NCBI GenBank assembly: GCA_946408125.1
Contig: CAMJQW010000004.1
Span: 36,946 to 100,945, forward strand
Length of the DNA: 64,000 nucleotides
Origin: an uncultured Fibrobacter sp.
GTDB lineage: Bacteria > Fibrobacterota > Fibrobacteria > Fibrobacterales > Fibrobacteraceae
Direction: 5' to 3'
The notes under the pieces were generated by a model. The model saw only the letters and a program-made list of their open reading frames with translations. It did not search any database and was not told the origin of the DNA. Made by a program: the position numbers and the translations under genes. Positions within the stretch are counted from its first letter, which is position 1, and every line of letters starts with the position of its first letter. This document shows positions 1 through 8,459 of the stretch, one piece after another.

Positions 1-204
1 TACGCGGATCCCCCGTTCAGGAATATGGAGTATCCGGACCTGCGCCCGTTTTGGCAATGGCTGAATCCGGGCGGCGTCGCCGTATTCGAGGCCCCGAGCA
101 AGAACATTCCCGCATGGGTGAAAGAGGCTTCCGATGCCGGAAGCGTGCAGGTGCGCCGTTACGGTGAATCCTCCCTCGTGATTTACAGGGCTCGTTGCTC
201 GTAG
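1..204 (+). CDS. rsmD: 16S rRNA m2G966 methyltransferase RsmD, C-terminal fragment
   Basis: The gene is cut by the window edge; 67 codons remain, ending at TAG 202-204. The visible part begins with Y-A-D-P-P-F, which fits the (D/N)PP(F/Y) catalytic motif IV of N6/N2 methyltransferases, followed by a short helix and beta-strand tail (NPGGVAVFEAP) typical of the last part of the Rossmann fold. RsmD methylates the 2-amino group of G966 in 16S rRNA during 30S assembly. coaD lies 27 bases downstream, and the rsmD-coaD pair is a very common bacterial arrangement, which supports the call. The last residues (RARCS) are read from a short sequence that resembles a simple repeat. Confidence 0.75.
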   Translation, partial: YADPPFRNMEYPDLRPFWQWLNPGGVAVFEAPSKNIPAWVKEASDAGSVQVRRYGESSLVIYRARCS

Positions 205-219
205 CTCACGGCTATTTTC

Positions 220-231
220 TATATTTAGGGC
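220..231 (+). promoter_or_regulatory. Leaderless-type promoter element of coaD
   Basis: TATATT at 220-225 is followed by exactly 6 bases and then the coaD ATG at 232. No Shine-Dalgarno sequence fits in between. With a normal 5-7 base distance from the -10/-7 element to the transcription start, the mRNA would begin at or next to the start codon. Confidence 0.55.
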
Positions 232-732
232 ATGAAGAAAATCGCCGTATTCGCGGGGTCGTTCGACCCGTTTACGTTGGGACACCTGGATATCGTCAGG
301 CGTGCCGCTTCGCTGTTCGACGAGCTGTATGTGCTCCTGGCGGTGAACGCGTCCAAGAAGTACTACTTCGACGAGGCGACCCGTGCCGAGATGGTGCGGA
401 AGGCGGTCGCGGATATCCCGAACGTGAAGGTGGACTGCTACGACGGCCTCACGGTCGACTTTGCGAAGCGTGTCGGGGCGAAGTTCCTGGTGCGCGGCAT
501 TCGCGGTGCTGCCGACGTGGAATACGAGCAGACGGTCGCCTGGAACAACAAGGTGCTCTGTCCGGAAATCGAGACGGTGTTCCTTTCCAGCGCGTCGGAA
601 CACCTGGCCGTGAGCAGCTCGGTGGTGCGCGAACTCCTGAAGGCGGGAATCGCGAATGACGGGGAAGGCCGCGCGAAGCTTGCGAAGTATGTCCCCGCCG
701 ATGCAATCCCGTTACTAACCACTAGCCGCTAA
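232..732 (+). CDS. coaD: Pantetheine-phosphate adenylyltransferase
   Basis: Cytoplasmic enzyme of coenzyme A synthesis that joins 4'-phosphopantetheine and ATP to make dephospho-CoA. The 166 residues match the usual length (about 160). The nucleotidyltransferase signature GSFDPFTLGH is at residues 9-18 (T/HxGH motif), RGIRG near 88-92 and the SSSVVREL motif near 128 are all in the expected order. It follows rsmD, the common neighbour. The start is set by a TATATT box 6 bases upstream and no SD, so translation is probably leaderless. The last residues (LLTTSR) look like a read-through into a short intergenic repeat and are unlikely to matter for function. Confidence 0.95.
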   Translation: MKKIAVFAGSFDPFTLGHLDIVRRAASLFDELYVLLAVNASKKYYFDEATRAEMVRKAVADIPNVKVDCYDGLTVDFAKRVGAKFLVRGIRGAADVEYEQTVAWNNKVLCPEIETVFLSSASEHLAVSSSVVRELLKAGIANDGEGRAKLAKYVPADAIPLLTTSR

Positions 733-734
733 TT

Positions 735-1589
735 ATGACTCCTTTCCGTTTCTTGCCCAAGGCCATCCGAATCCTGTTAATCGCCAATGCGGTCGTGTTC
801 GCCATTGCGTTTGTCCTGGGTTCCATCATGGGCCTGCACCTGAACCTCCCGGGAGCCGGCTACGGCAATATCCGTGACTACATCGTCTACTTCGGGGCGT
901 TCTTCCCGACGAGCCCGCTCGAGGCGTGGCGCTACCTGACCTACATGTTCGTGCATGTGGATTTCTGGCATTTTGTCTTCAACATGCTCATGCTGTGGAT
1001 GTTCGGCGGCAGTGTCGCCGAGTACATGGGCGCAAAACACTTTACCGCGATGTACCTGTTCTGCGGGGTGTTCGCGGCGTTCTTCAGCTTTGTGCTTTGC
1101 ATGGCGGGTCTTACGAACAACCCGATTATCGGTGCGTCCGGCGCGCTGATGGGAATCTTTGTCGCGTGCTACAGGTTCTTTCCCGAGAGCCGCCTGTTGC
1201 TTTTCTTTGTCGTCCCGATGAAGCTGAAGCATGCCATGTGGGTGATGGTCATTTTCGATTTGATCATGGCGCCTTCGGGCGACGGCGTCGCTCACTTTGC
1301 GCACCTGGGTGGCGTGGTGGCCGGCTTTATTTACATGTACTTCTACGAGAAGGGCTTCCGCAAGCTGCACAACTTCCGCAGACCGCGCAGGCGCGAATCT
1401 TCTGCCGATAACCGTCAGGATGATTCCGATGCCATCGAGGGCGAAGTCTTCTACGTGGACGAGCAGAAGCGCATGAACGAGATCCTGGACAAGGTGAACC
1501 GCGAGGGAATCCACTCGCTGAACGAATCCGAACGGCAGTTCCTGTTGAGGGCGGGCGATAAATTGCGCCGCCGCAGGGGTGGCCTGTAA
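735..1589 (+). CDS. Rhomboid family intramembrane serine protease
   Basis: Polytopic inner-membrane protease of 284 residues with about six hydrophobic segments in the first 200 residues. The catalytic serine is in GASGALMG (Ser135), the catalytic histidine in HFAHLGG (His190), and the conserved HxxxN of the second segment is HFVFN (near 79-83). A basic, charged cytoplasmic tail of about 75 residues follows (PRRRESSADN, then a helix ending RRRRGGL). It starts 2 bases after the coaD stop, so it is probably cotranscribed. Substrate unknown. The tail resembles extensions seen in other FCB rhomboids but I cannot assign it a domain. Confidence 0.92.
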   Translation: MTPFRFLPKAIRILLIANAVVFAIAFVLGSIMGLHLNLPGAGYGNIRDYIVYFGAFFPTSPLEAWRYLTYMFVHVDFWHFVFNMLMLWMFGGSVAEYMGAKHFTAMYLFCGVFAAFFSFVLCMAGLTNNPIIGASGALMGIFVACYRFFPESRLLLFFVVPMKLKHAMWVMVIFDLIMAPSGDGVAHFAHLGGVVAGFIYMYFYEKGFRKLHNFRRPRRRESSADNRQDDSDAIEGEVFYVDEQKRMNEILDKVNREGIHSLNESERQFLLRAGDKLRRRRGGL

Positions 1590-1612
1590 TCAAATTTTTT
1601 AGAGGTAGTCTG

Positions 1613-2572
1613 ATGAAGAAAGTTTTAGGTATGGGCGCTGCCCTCGTTGATATTCTCGCGAATGTGGATGACGCATGGATTGAATCGCAGGGCGTGCAGA
1701 AGGGCGGCATGAACATGGTGGACTGGCCGCAGATGGAAAAGTTCCTCGCGGCGCTTAAGAATCCGCTGCGCGTGCCGGGCGGCTCTACCTGCAATACGAT
1801 GGTCGGACTTTCTCGCCTCGGTGGCAAGGCTGCCTTCATCTCGAAGGTCGGCGATGACGAACTCGGGAAGATTTTCCGCGAGCACCTGGAACGTAACGGC
1901 GTGGAATCGAAGCTCGGGATGAGCGATGCCGCTACGGGTTGCGTGTTCTCTGCGGTGACGCCCGATGCGCAGCGCTCCATGTGGACTTACCTCGGTGCTT
2001 CCGATTTTCTCGTGAGTGAAGACTTCGTGCCCGCTCTCTACGACGGCGTGGGCCTGCTCTATGCGGAAGGCTACCGCGCGTTCAATGCGGACTGCTTCAA
2101 GAAGTCATTCACGCTTGCCCGCAGCCTGGGCGTGGAAACCGCGCTCGACTTCAGCAGCTTCGGCGTGGTGGATGCCTGCCGCAAGCTGTTCGACGAACTC
2201 TTTGCTGAAAAGATGATTGATATCATCATTGCGAACGAAGACGAGGCTTTTGCGTACGCGGGTGTGAAAGAAGAAGCTGCTCTCGATGTGCTTGCACAGA
2301 AGGCGAAGGTCGCGGTGGTGAAGATCGGCAAGCGCGGCGCCCTCATTGCCAAGGACGGCAAGGTGACGCGTGTGCAGGCTGGCCCTGCGAAGGCAATCGA
2401 TACGACGGGCGCCGGCGACCTGTGGGCGTCGGGATTCCTGTACGGCTACATGAACGGCTGGGACATGGAACGCAGCGGAAACCTCGGTAGCGTCGTCTCC
2501 AACGAGGTGGTGCAGGTGATGGGCGCCCAGATTCCCGAAGACGGCTGGAAGCGGATCCTCGCGACCATTTAA
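1613..2572 (+). CDS. PfkB family carbohydrate/nucleoside kinase (adenosine-kinase-like)
   Basis: Cytoplasmic ribokinase-fold kinase, 319 residues. Signature 1 is visible as GGSTCNTMVGLSRLGG (about residues 61-76). Signature 2 is DTTGAGDLWASGFLYG starting at residue 263, with Asp269 as the catalytic base. An SD (AGAGGT) precedes ATG 1613 at a good distance. The overall layout fits the adenosine kinase/sugar kinase branch (PfkB), but the substrate cannot be fixed from sequence alone; ribokinase, fructokinase or nucleoside kinase are all possible. It sits alone between a rhomboid gene and a secreted protein, so context gives no hint. Confidence 0.88.
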   Translation: MKKVLGMGAALVDILANVDDAWIESQGVQKGGMNMVDWPQMEKFLAALKNPLRVPGGSTCNTMVGLSRLGGKAAFISKVGDDELGKIFREHLERNGVESKLGMSDAATGCVFSAVTPDAQRSMWTYLGASDFLVSEDFVPALYDGVGLLYAEGYRAFNADCFKKSFTLARSLGVETALDFSSFGVVDACRKLFDELFAEKMIDIIIANEDEAFAYAGVKEEAALDVLAQKAKVAVVKIGKRGALIAKDGKVTRVQAGPAKAIDTTGAGDLWASGFLYGYMNGWDMERSGNLGSVVSNEVVQVMGAQIPEDGWKRILATI

Positions 2573-2668
2573 GGCTCGTTTTTGCGTTTTTTGACGTTTT
2601 TGGCGCGTCCCAAATCACATTTTGGGCATAAAAGGGCCTGCAAAAGCGCCTTAATGTAAATTTTTGTA

Positions 2669-2694
2669 TATATTTAGCGCGTAAGGAGGTTCTT
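2669..2694 (+). promoter_or_regulatory. Promoter -7 element and strong SD of the 2695 gene
   Basis: TATATTTAG begins at 2669 and a near-perfect Shine-Dalgarno (AAGGAGGT, about 2683-2690) lies between it and ATG 2695. The -7 element is 20 bases from the start codon, which gives a short but real leader. This is a useful contrast to the leaderless-type starts in this window, where the same box is only 6-8 bases away. Confidence 0.45.
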
Positions 2695-3852
2695 ATGCGC
2701 CTTTTTTCTGTTGTTGCACTGGTAGCCGTTCTCTCTGCGGTTGCTTTCGCCGATGACGACGAAGTTTTTATCCGCAATGTGTGCGATACCCTGGCATCCA
2801 AGGGCCACGAACCGGTGACGCTAGTTGCTACGGATCTCGTTGAAACCAAGTGGGTCGCGAGCAAGAAGTCGGGTGACTGGGAACATGGGACGTCGACCAA
2901 GAACGAACTCAGTTCCTATGAAGCTCTCCAGCCCATTGTGAAAAGCACGGAGTACCGGTTCCCGCTTTCGATTGTGGCGGCCTGCCGTGCTAACGATAAC
3001 GTCCCGTTCAAGTATATGGCATGGACTGAGCGAAAGTGGAAGGAAAAAACACTTCAATACTCCACCTATATTTTCGACTCGCATGCGATTTCTGTGGGCG
3101 CTTACGATGCTACGAATACAAACAATATCCTGATTTTTGTGTCGGCGCCTCCTGTCGAAAAGGAACAGTACACTTCTGACGAAATTATGGTCTCCAAGCC
3201 CTTCGAGTTTGCGTTTGAATGGTGGTTTGCTGCGTCTGAAATTAAATGGCAGTTAACTGGTGGGGGTTATACCATGCGGTACTTCAATTCCGCCGCTCAT
3301 GATTCGATATCGGCAGTTCGGGCCATGTTCGAAATCATGAAGACTAATATGGCGGATCCGGATAAGGAAATCCCGGATACTATAAGTACAGCCAATATCC
3401 AGGTCATCCAGGTCGTATTGAAGGATTCGGAGAAGACGGCGACCATCATCGAACCGGCATCTTCCAGTTCCGTGGTCCCGCCTTCCAGCTCGAGCGATAC
3501 GCCAAAATCCAGTGCGAACGAACCGGAATCGAGCGCGTCCGAACAGCCCAAGTCTAGCGCGGAGCAGTCGAGTTCCAGCTCGAAGGATTCCCCGAAATCG
3601 AGCGCGAGCGAACCGGAATCGAGTTCCAGCTCCGGTGAAGATAAGCCCAAGTCGAGCGCCGGCGAATCGAGCTCCTCCGGCGGCAAAACCTCGATTGCCA
3701 TCATGCGTAACGAAGCCGTGGACGACGAGATTGTCGAGATGCGCGGCCTCGACGGAACCCTCGTCAAGAGGAATGCCGAAGTGAAGCCCGGAATCTACTA
3801 CGCGAAGACTTCCCGCGGTATCTGGATTCGCAAGGCCGTGATGCCTAGATAA
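2695..3852 (+). CDS. Secreted protein with Ser-rich linker and C-terminal tail, unknown function
   Basis: 385 residues. A signal peptide (MRLFSVVALVAVLSAVAFA, then DDDE) indicates export. Residues about 20-245 form a globular region I do not recognise. Residues about 250-330 are a low-complexity linker of repeated S-S-S and P-K-S-S-A / E-P-E-S-S blocks, the linker style seen throughout this genome. The last 55 residues (ending GIYYAKTSRGIWIRKAVMPR) resemble the C-terminal tails of secreted proteins in FCB bacteria, with a G-x-Y-x-x-x turn before the end. Followed 24 bases later by another exported protein. Function unknown. Confidence 0.8.
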   Translation: MRLFSVVALVAVLSAVAFADDDEVFIRNVCDTLASKGHEPVTLVATDLVETKWVASKKSGDWEHGTSTKNELSSYEALQPIVKSTEYRFPLSIVAACRANDNVPFKYMAWTERKWKEKTLQYSTYIFDSHAISVGAYDATNTNNILIFVSAPPVEKEQYTSDEIMVSKPFEFAFEWWFAASEIKWQLTGGGYTMRYFNSAAHDSISAVRAMFEIMKTNMADPDKEIPDTISTANIQVIQVVLKDSEKTATIIEPASSSSVVPPSSSSDTPKSSANEPESSASEQPKSSAEQSSSSSKDSPKSSASEPESSSSSGEDKPKSSAGESSSSGGKTSIAIMRNEAVDDEIVEMRGLDGTLVKRNAEVKPGIYYAKTSRGIWIRKAVMPR

Positions 3853-3864
3853 TATCGGTTTTTG

Positions 3865-3876
3865 TATATTTGAGCC
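3865..3876 (+). promoter_or_regulatory. Leaderless-type promoter element of the 3877 gene
   Basis: TATATTTG starts at 3865; exactly 6 bases separate TATATT from ATG 3877, with no SD. TATATTTG fits the Bacteroidetes -7 consensus TAnnTTTG. Confidence 0.5.
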
Positions 3877-4296
3877 ATGAAGATGGTCAAGATTTTTTTC
3901 GTGTCCTTCGCGCTGTGCGCCTCGTTCGCCATGGCCGAAGAAGCCGTTCCGGAGGCCCAGCAGGCTCCGTCTGCCGAAGCGGAACTCCAGCAGGAGATTG
4001 CCGTGCGCGACAGCGTGATGCAACAGCAGGGTGACGCGTGCAATCTGGAAAAGGATTCCCTGCGCGCCGCTATCGAGGTGGAGAAGGCGAAGAGCGATAA
4101 TTGGGAAAAGAGTTACAATACCATCAAGAAAGACAATGAAACCTGCGCGCAGATGCTCAGTACGTCCATCGGCGTGAACGAGAAGAAGAAGGAAAAGGAA
4201 GACCAGGACCGTCGCAGTGCAGCGATGGCGACTTCGTCTTCGTTCCTGGGCGGTTTCGGTGTCGGTATGCTGGTGATGTGGCTCATCATGAAATAA
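3877..4296 (+). CDS. Exported coiled-coil protein with C-terminal hydrophobic segment, unknown
   Basis: 139 residues. An N-terminal signal peptide (MKMVKIFFVSFALCASFAMA) is followed by a mostly helical, charged region (about 25-110) with coiled-coil character and a Lys/Glu-rich stretch (NEKKKEKEDQDRR). The end, FLGGFGVGMLVMWLIMK, is a hydrophobic anchor. So it is probably a periplasmic protein anchored by its C-terminus. I recognise no family. It lies between two other exported proteins; the next gene begins about 20 bases after its stop, so the two are probably cotranscribed. Confidence 0.75.
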   Translation: MKMVKIFFVSFALCASFAMAEEAVPEAQQAPSAEAELQQEIAVRDSVMQQQGDACNLEKDSLRAAIEVEKAKSDNWEKSYNTIKKDNETCAQMLSTSIGVNEKKKEKEDQDRRSAAMATSSSFLGGFGVGMLVMWLIMK

Positions 4297-4315
4297 CCGG
4301 ATGGAGAAAACTCCG

Positions 4316-5833
4316 ATGAAACGTATCCTCGCCATCGCGTCGTGTTTTTTGGTGCCGTTCTGTTTTGCAAAGCAGAATGCGCAGTCCGCGGGTCCGTTCC
4401 AGCTGGGCGGCGTGCTCAAGCCGCTCTCAACCGTTTCTTTGAAGACGGCGGAAATCTCGGCGTTCATGCCTGCGAAGAAGGTGCTCTTTGTCGTGGGTGA
4501 AGGCAAGATTGTCGAAGTCGTCGACATGAAGAATCCGGGACTACCGAAGAAGATTGCCGAGACGGCGATTCCGGGGAACGCCTCCAGCGTGACGGTGCAT
4601 GGCGATGTCGTGGCGGTATCTATGCTCGAAGACGAGGAATGGAAGGACGGCCAGGTGCAGGTGATGCGCTATACGGACAGTCTCGAAGTCCTCGGGCTCT
4701 ACAAGGTGTGCAGCCAGCCCGACATGATCAAGTTTACTCCCGATGGAAAGACTCTGCTGGTGGCGTGCGAAGGTTCGCCGAGTACGGATTTTTCGGAAGA
4801 TCCCGAAGGCGGTGTCGCCATCTTGTCCGTGAAGGATGCGTCGAAGTTCGAATCGTGGGCGGAGGCTGCCTTGGATGTCGTTCGGTTCGACAAGCTCGAT
4901 ACGGCGGCGCTCAAAAAAGCCGGTGTGCGCAGCCCCGGCGTGAAGGGCTTTGTCCGCTCGCTGGAACCCGAATACATTACGGTATCGGATGATTCCAAGT
5001 GGGCGTGGGTGAGCCTGCAAGAAAACAACGCCATCGCGAAACTGGACGTGCCCGCCAAAAAGATTGCGAAAGTATTCCCGCTCGGTTACGTGGATCATTC
5101 GAAGCCGGGTTTTGCGCTCGATGCGGTGAGCAACGGGCAGATTGAAATCAAGAACTATCCGCTTCGCGGGTTGCGCCAGCCCGATGGCATCGCTTCGTTT
5201 ATGGCGGGCGACAGGCATTTCGTGCTTACCGCGAACGAGGGCGCGCCGGTGAACGATTACAAGGCATGGACCGACGTGACGGCTCCGCTGATGCTTTCGG
5301 AAAAAGGGCTGCTGGACCGCACCGTATTCACGGATTCGCTGATGGCGGAACTGAAGGACCTGTCGGTGAGCAATCTTGAAAAGAACGGCCCCTACATGTA
5401 CACGTTCGGTTCGCGCTCGATGAGCGTGTTCGACGGAGAAACGGGTCGGCTCGTCTGGGATTCCGGCGAAATATTCGAGCGTACGATTGCAAAGATCGCT
5501 CCCGGGTATTTCAACTGGAACGCCAAGAAGAACAAGCTCAAGATGGACAAGAGAAGTGCCGACAAGGGTTGCGAACCCGAGAACGTGACCGTGGGCGAGG
5601 TGAACCGTCGCCGCTATGCGTTTGTCGGGCTGGAACGCACGAGCGGGATTGCCGTTTTCGACATTACGGAACCGCAGTCGCCGCGCCTGGCCGATTTCTA
5701 TTTGGATCCGCTTGACCGCGGGCCCGAAGGCGTGTTGTTCATTCCGGCCGAAGAAAGCCCGATTGCGGACCAGGCGCTGCTCGTCGTCGGGTACGAATAC
5801 AGCAAGACGCTCACGATTTATACGGTAAAGTAG
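4316..5833 (+). CDS. Choice-of-anchor I family-like beta-propeller protein, exported
   Basis: 505 residues from ATG 4316, chosen over the in-frame ATG at 4301 because a GGAG SD lies 9 bases before it and it gives a clean signal peptide (MKRILAIASCFLVPFCFA). The body resembles the choice-of-anchor I / PhoX-like beta-propeller group: an early KVLFVVGEGKIVEVVDMKNP repeat, FTPDGKTLLVACEG, then PDGIASF followed by a TANEGAPVNDY segment, and a final GPEGVLFIP close to the end. Such proteins are secreted or periplasmic and mostly uncharacterised; some are annotated as alkaline phosphatase-like, but I see no evidence for catalysis. The C-terminus has no sorting tail. Confidence 0.75.
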   Translation: MKRILAIASCFLVPFCFAKQNAQSAGPFQLGGVLKPLSTVSLKTAEISAFMPAKKVLFVVGEGKIVEVVDMKNPGLPKKIAETAIPGNASSVTVHGDVVAVSMLEDEEWKDGQVQVMRYTDSLEVLGLYKVCSQPDMIKFTPDGKTLLVACEGSPSTDFSEDPEGGVAILSVKDASKFESWAEAALDVVRFDKLDTAALKKAGVRSPGVKGFVRSLEPEYITVSDDSKWAWVSLQENNAIAKLDVPAKKIAKVFPLGYVDHSKPGFALDAVSNGQIEIKNYPLRGLRQPDGIASFMAGDRHFVLTANEGAPVNDYKAWTDVTAPLMLSEKGLLDRTVFTDSLMAELKDLSVSNLEKNGPYMYTFGSRSMSVFDGETGRLVWDSGEIFERTIAKIAPGYFNWNAKKNKLKMDKRSADKGCEPENVTVGEVNRRRYAFVGLERTSGIAVFDITEPQSPRLADFYLDPLDRGPEGVLFIPAEESPIADQALLVVGYEYSKTLTIYTVK

Positions 5834-5836
5834 AGC

Positions 5837-8452
5837 TTAGGGCTCGACGCTCTCGGGCCACGGGTGCTTGGGATAGCGCCCGCGCAGTTCCTTGCGCACC
5901 TCGGCGTAGGTGTTCTTCCAGAATCCCGTCAGGTCCCAAGTCTTCTGGATGGTGCGGAAATTCGGCGCCAAAATGTCGTAGCGGACTTTCAGCTTGCCGT
6001 CAGCAATCTTGTGCTCGCCGCGCAACTGCATGAAGTCTTCGATGCGGGCGGAAATTTCCACGAGTACGCCTTCGATACTTTGTACGGATTTTCCGTCATC
6101 GCTTGTGGCGACTTCCTGGTAGCTGTAGCGGGCGCGCTTGCCGTTCGGGAGCATATAATGGTCGGGGAAAGTCTTGTTTAGCCAGGCGAGCATGGACTTG
6201 CCGAAGTAATCTTCTACGATGTTCCTGTAACGGCTTTCGTCGATGTCGCGCAGCAGGAACTTCCCATCGGCGAATTCGTCGAAGATGATTTCCATGTCCT
6301 CGTCGTTCATTTCGGGGAGCCCGTATTCCGGATAGAGCTTGGCGGCGAGGCGCATCTTGGTCAGGAGGGTCTGCACGGATTCGGTAAGATAGCGACCCGA
6401 CCAGTTTTCCTTCTCGATTTTTTCTTTCCACGCATCGACGGTGAGCTTCTTCAGTTCGGCAAGCACCTTCGGCGACGCTTCCTGCGTGGGGATTTCCTTG
6501 CGCGAGAGCTCGGTGACTTCGACGCCGATGAATCGTTCCTGGCCGCTGCGCCACAGGAGTTCGTATCGCGCTTCCGCATTGCCGGTGTCGAGCATTTCCT
6601 TGTCGATGGCGGCATACAGGTTCACCTTCAGTTCCGACTTGTTTCCGCCTCCGGTGCGTAGCATCGAAAGGGCCAAGATGGCATATGGCGGTTCCGCGGT
6701 TTGCAATCGGATGATGCTTTGGTTCGGGAGCTTGTATGCGTTGCCGTTCGGCGTGGCGAGCCTGTCGGGATATGCCTTGAGGAGGCTCTGCGCAACGAGA
6801 TGCGAGGTCGTCATTCCGGCCTCCGACTTTTGCGTCATTCCGGCCTCCGAGCCGGAATCTGGAATGCTTCTCGCGCTTATCTGGTCGCGGTACTCCCGCA
6901 GTTGCCGGAACGTGAAGCTCACTTCGCGCGGCACGTTTACGGCCTTGTCGAGCGTGTCTTTCGCAAGTGTCAGGATGTCTTGCGGGAACTTGGATTTCTG
7001 TAATGTTTCGGTACCGGAGTGAATCCACGCGAGCGCTGCGAGGAGCAGGTCGGGGAGGTCCTGCGGGCCGCTTGCGGAGGCGAGAAGCAGCGCGAGCGGG
7101 ATGCTCGATATGGGCGTGCGGATTGCCTTGAGCCCGAGTTCCGTGATGGTGCCGTCCTTGAGCATGCCGAAACTTTCGAGCAGTTTCGTGGCGGCCTGTG
7201 CGCACGCTTCCGGAATGGCCGTCGGCAGTTGCAACTCCGTCAATCCGGCCTCTGACTTTTGCGTCATTCCGGCCTCCGAGCCGGAATCTAGATGGCGGGT
7301 CGGAGCCCGCCATGACGGTGGCAGAGAACTGCTCTCCAGCGCCGCCTTCTGCAGCAGCAGTTCCGAGGGCTCTATCTGCAGTACCTCGGGCACGATCCCC
7401 CTGGGCATCCGCTTTTCGGATTCTTCGCTCCAGAGGCGGATGGCGCAGCCGTTCTGCGTACGTCCGCTACGGCCGCTGCGCTGGATGGCGTTCTGCATAG
7501 AGATGGGCATGGTGCGCAGCACGTTCACTTTCTCGCTGTCGTCGTAGAGGCTCACGCGCTCGATTCCGCTGTCCACGACGCCTGTGACGTTCGGGACCGT
7601 GATGGAGGTTTCCGCGATGTTTGTCGTGAAGATGACGCGCGGGCGTTCCGTGACTTCGAAGATGCGGTCCTGCGTTTCGCGGTCCTGCCCTCCGTAGAGT
7701 TCCAGGAATTCGGCGCAGTTTGTACCGAGCGCTTCGGCGGCGGCGCTGTGGCAGCGGGCGATTTCGGCCTTGCCCGGCAAGAATACGAGAGTCGTTTGCC
7801 AGATGTTGTTGCGGTAGAGCGTCTTGAGCGCCCGCACCACTTCGGCGTCAAGGCCCACGCCCGAAACGAGCGAGTTGCCCGTGGACGGCGTCTGGTTCAA
7901 GATCTGCACGGGGTACAGCGGGTGCCCGAGGCTTAAGCACTTGACGCCGAGAACCGCTTCGAGTTCGTCGCGGTTCAGTGCCGCCGACATCACTGCAATG
8001 CGTGGCGCAGCCATCTCCGGCGCGTGCGGAAAACTCCTATTAAGATACGCGAACAGCAAATCCATGTCGGCCTTGCGCTCGTGGTATTCGTCGAATACGA
8101 CCCAGTCGGCATCCATCTTGCCGTGCAGGAGTTCCTGCAGAAAGTTTCCGTATGTCTGGAACAGGATGCGCGTGTCGGCGCTCTTGCAGCTGTCTTGCCG
8201 GAACTGGTAGCCGACGGTCTTGCCGCAAGGCTCGCCGTGCAGCTTCGCCGAAAACTGCGCAAGGGACAGGGCCGCGATACGACGCGGTTGCAGGACGACG
8301 ACGCGACCCTTGCAATGCTTGCTTAAAAAGTAGGGGATGAATAGCGACTTGCCCGAACCCGTGGGAGCTTCGATAAGCAGGTTGCGCGACGCTTCGAGTG
8401 CCGCTTCCAGCTTGTCTTCTTCTTCCGCGAGGGCGAGGTCGTTGTAATGCAA
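5837..8452 (-). CDS. hrpB: ATP-dependent RNA helicase HrpB with two in-frame repeat insertions
   Basis: 871 residues, DEAH/RHA-type helicase. Walker A is EAPTGSGKS (about residues 29-37), motif II is DEYH (in FDEYHERKADMD) rather than DEAH, motif V is TTNIAETSITVP and motif VI is QRSGRSGR. HA2-like and HrpB C-terminal regions follow. Start is a TTG at 8452, 7 bases after the upstream stop; no in-frame ATG exists further upstream. Two segments, near residues 379-404 and 530-548, carry almost the same peptide (D-S-G-S-E-A-G-M-T-Q-K-S-E-A-G) encoded by a palindromic repeat also found between genes. The cellular role of HrpB is poorly known. Confidence 0.92.
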   Translation of the reverse strand: MHYNDLALAEEEDKLEAALEASRNLLIEAPTGSGKSLFIPYFLSKHCKGRVVVLQPRRIAALSLAQFSAKLHGEPCGKTVGYQFRQDSCKSADTRILFQTYGNFLQELLHGKMDADWVVFDEYHERKADMDLLFAYLNRSFPHAPEMAAPRIAVMSAALNRDELEAVLGVKCLSLGHPLYPVQILNQTPSTGNSLVSGVGLDAEVVRALKTLYRNNIWQTTLVFLPGKAEIARCHSAAAEALGTNCAEFLELYGGQDRETQDRIFEVTERPRVIFTTNIAETSITVPNVTGVVDSGIERVSLYDDSEKVNVLRTMPISMQNAIQRSGRSGRTQNGCAIRLWSEESEKRMPRGIVPEVLQIEPSELLLQKAALESSSLPPSWRAPTRHLDSGSEAGMTQKSEAGLTELQLPTAIPEACAQAATKLLESFGMLKDGTITELGLKAIRTPISSIPLALLLASASGPQDLPDLLLAALAWIHSGTETLQKSKFPQDILTLAKDTLDKAVNVPREVSFTFRQLREYRDQISARSIPDSGSEAGMTQKSEAGMTTSHLVAQSLLKAYPDRLATPNGNAYKLPNQSIIRLQTAEPPYAILALSMLRTGGGNKSELKVNLYAAIDKEMLDTGNAEARYELLWRSGQERFIGVEVTELSRKEIPTQEASPKVLAELKKLTVDAWKEKIEKENWSGRYLTESVQTLLTKMRLAAKLYPEYGLPEMNDEDMEIIFDEFADGKFLLRDIDESRYRNIVEDYFGKSMLAWLNKTFPDHYMLPNGKRARYSYQEVATSDDGKSVQSIEGVLVEISARIEDFMQLRGEHKIADGKLKVRYDILAPNFRTIQKTWDLTGFWKNTYAEVRKELRGRYPKHPWPESVEP
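6809..6862. repeat. Palindromic repeat copy inside hrpB (copy B)
   Basis: Two tandem units of CGTCATTCCGGCCTCCGA, the second continuing into GCCGGAATCT, so that ATTCCGGC and GCCGGAAT form a hairpin. On the minus strand it is read in frame as D-S-G-S-E-A-G-M-T-Q-K-S-E-A-G-M-T within HrpB. Confidence 0.75.
7239..7317. repeat. Palindromic repeat copy inside hrpB (copy A, full two-hairpin form)
   Basis: Contains the ATTCCGGC/GCCGGAAT hairpin, then CTAGATGG, then a second hairpin GGCGGGT...AGCCCGCC, ending in CATGACG. The outer ends CGTCAT and ATGACG are inverted. Same orientation and reading frame as copy B about 430 bases away. Confidence 0.78.
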
Positions 8453-8459
8453 AGAGGGC

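Noticed and set aside
3460..3680. CRISPR-like or tandem repeat array
   Set aside because: Periodic sequence is codon repetition for Ser-rich linkers (TCC AGC, TCG AGC); spacing is irregular and there are no spacers or cas genes.
4301..4316. Start of the choice-of-anchor gene at ATG 4301
   Set aside because: ATG 4316 has a GGAG SD 9 bases before it and gives a cleaner signal peptide.
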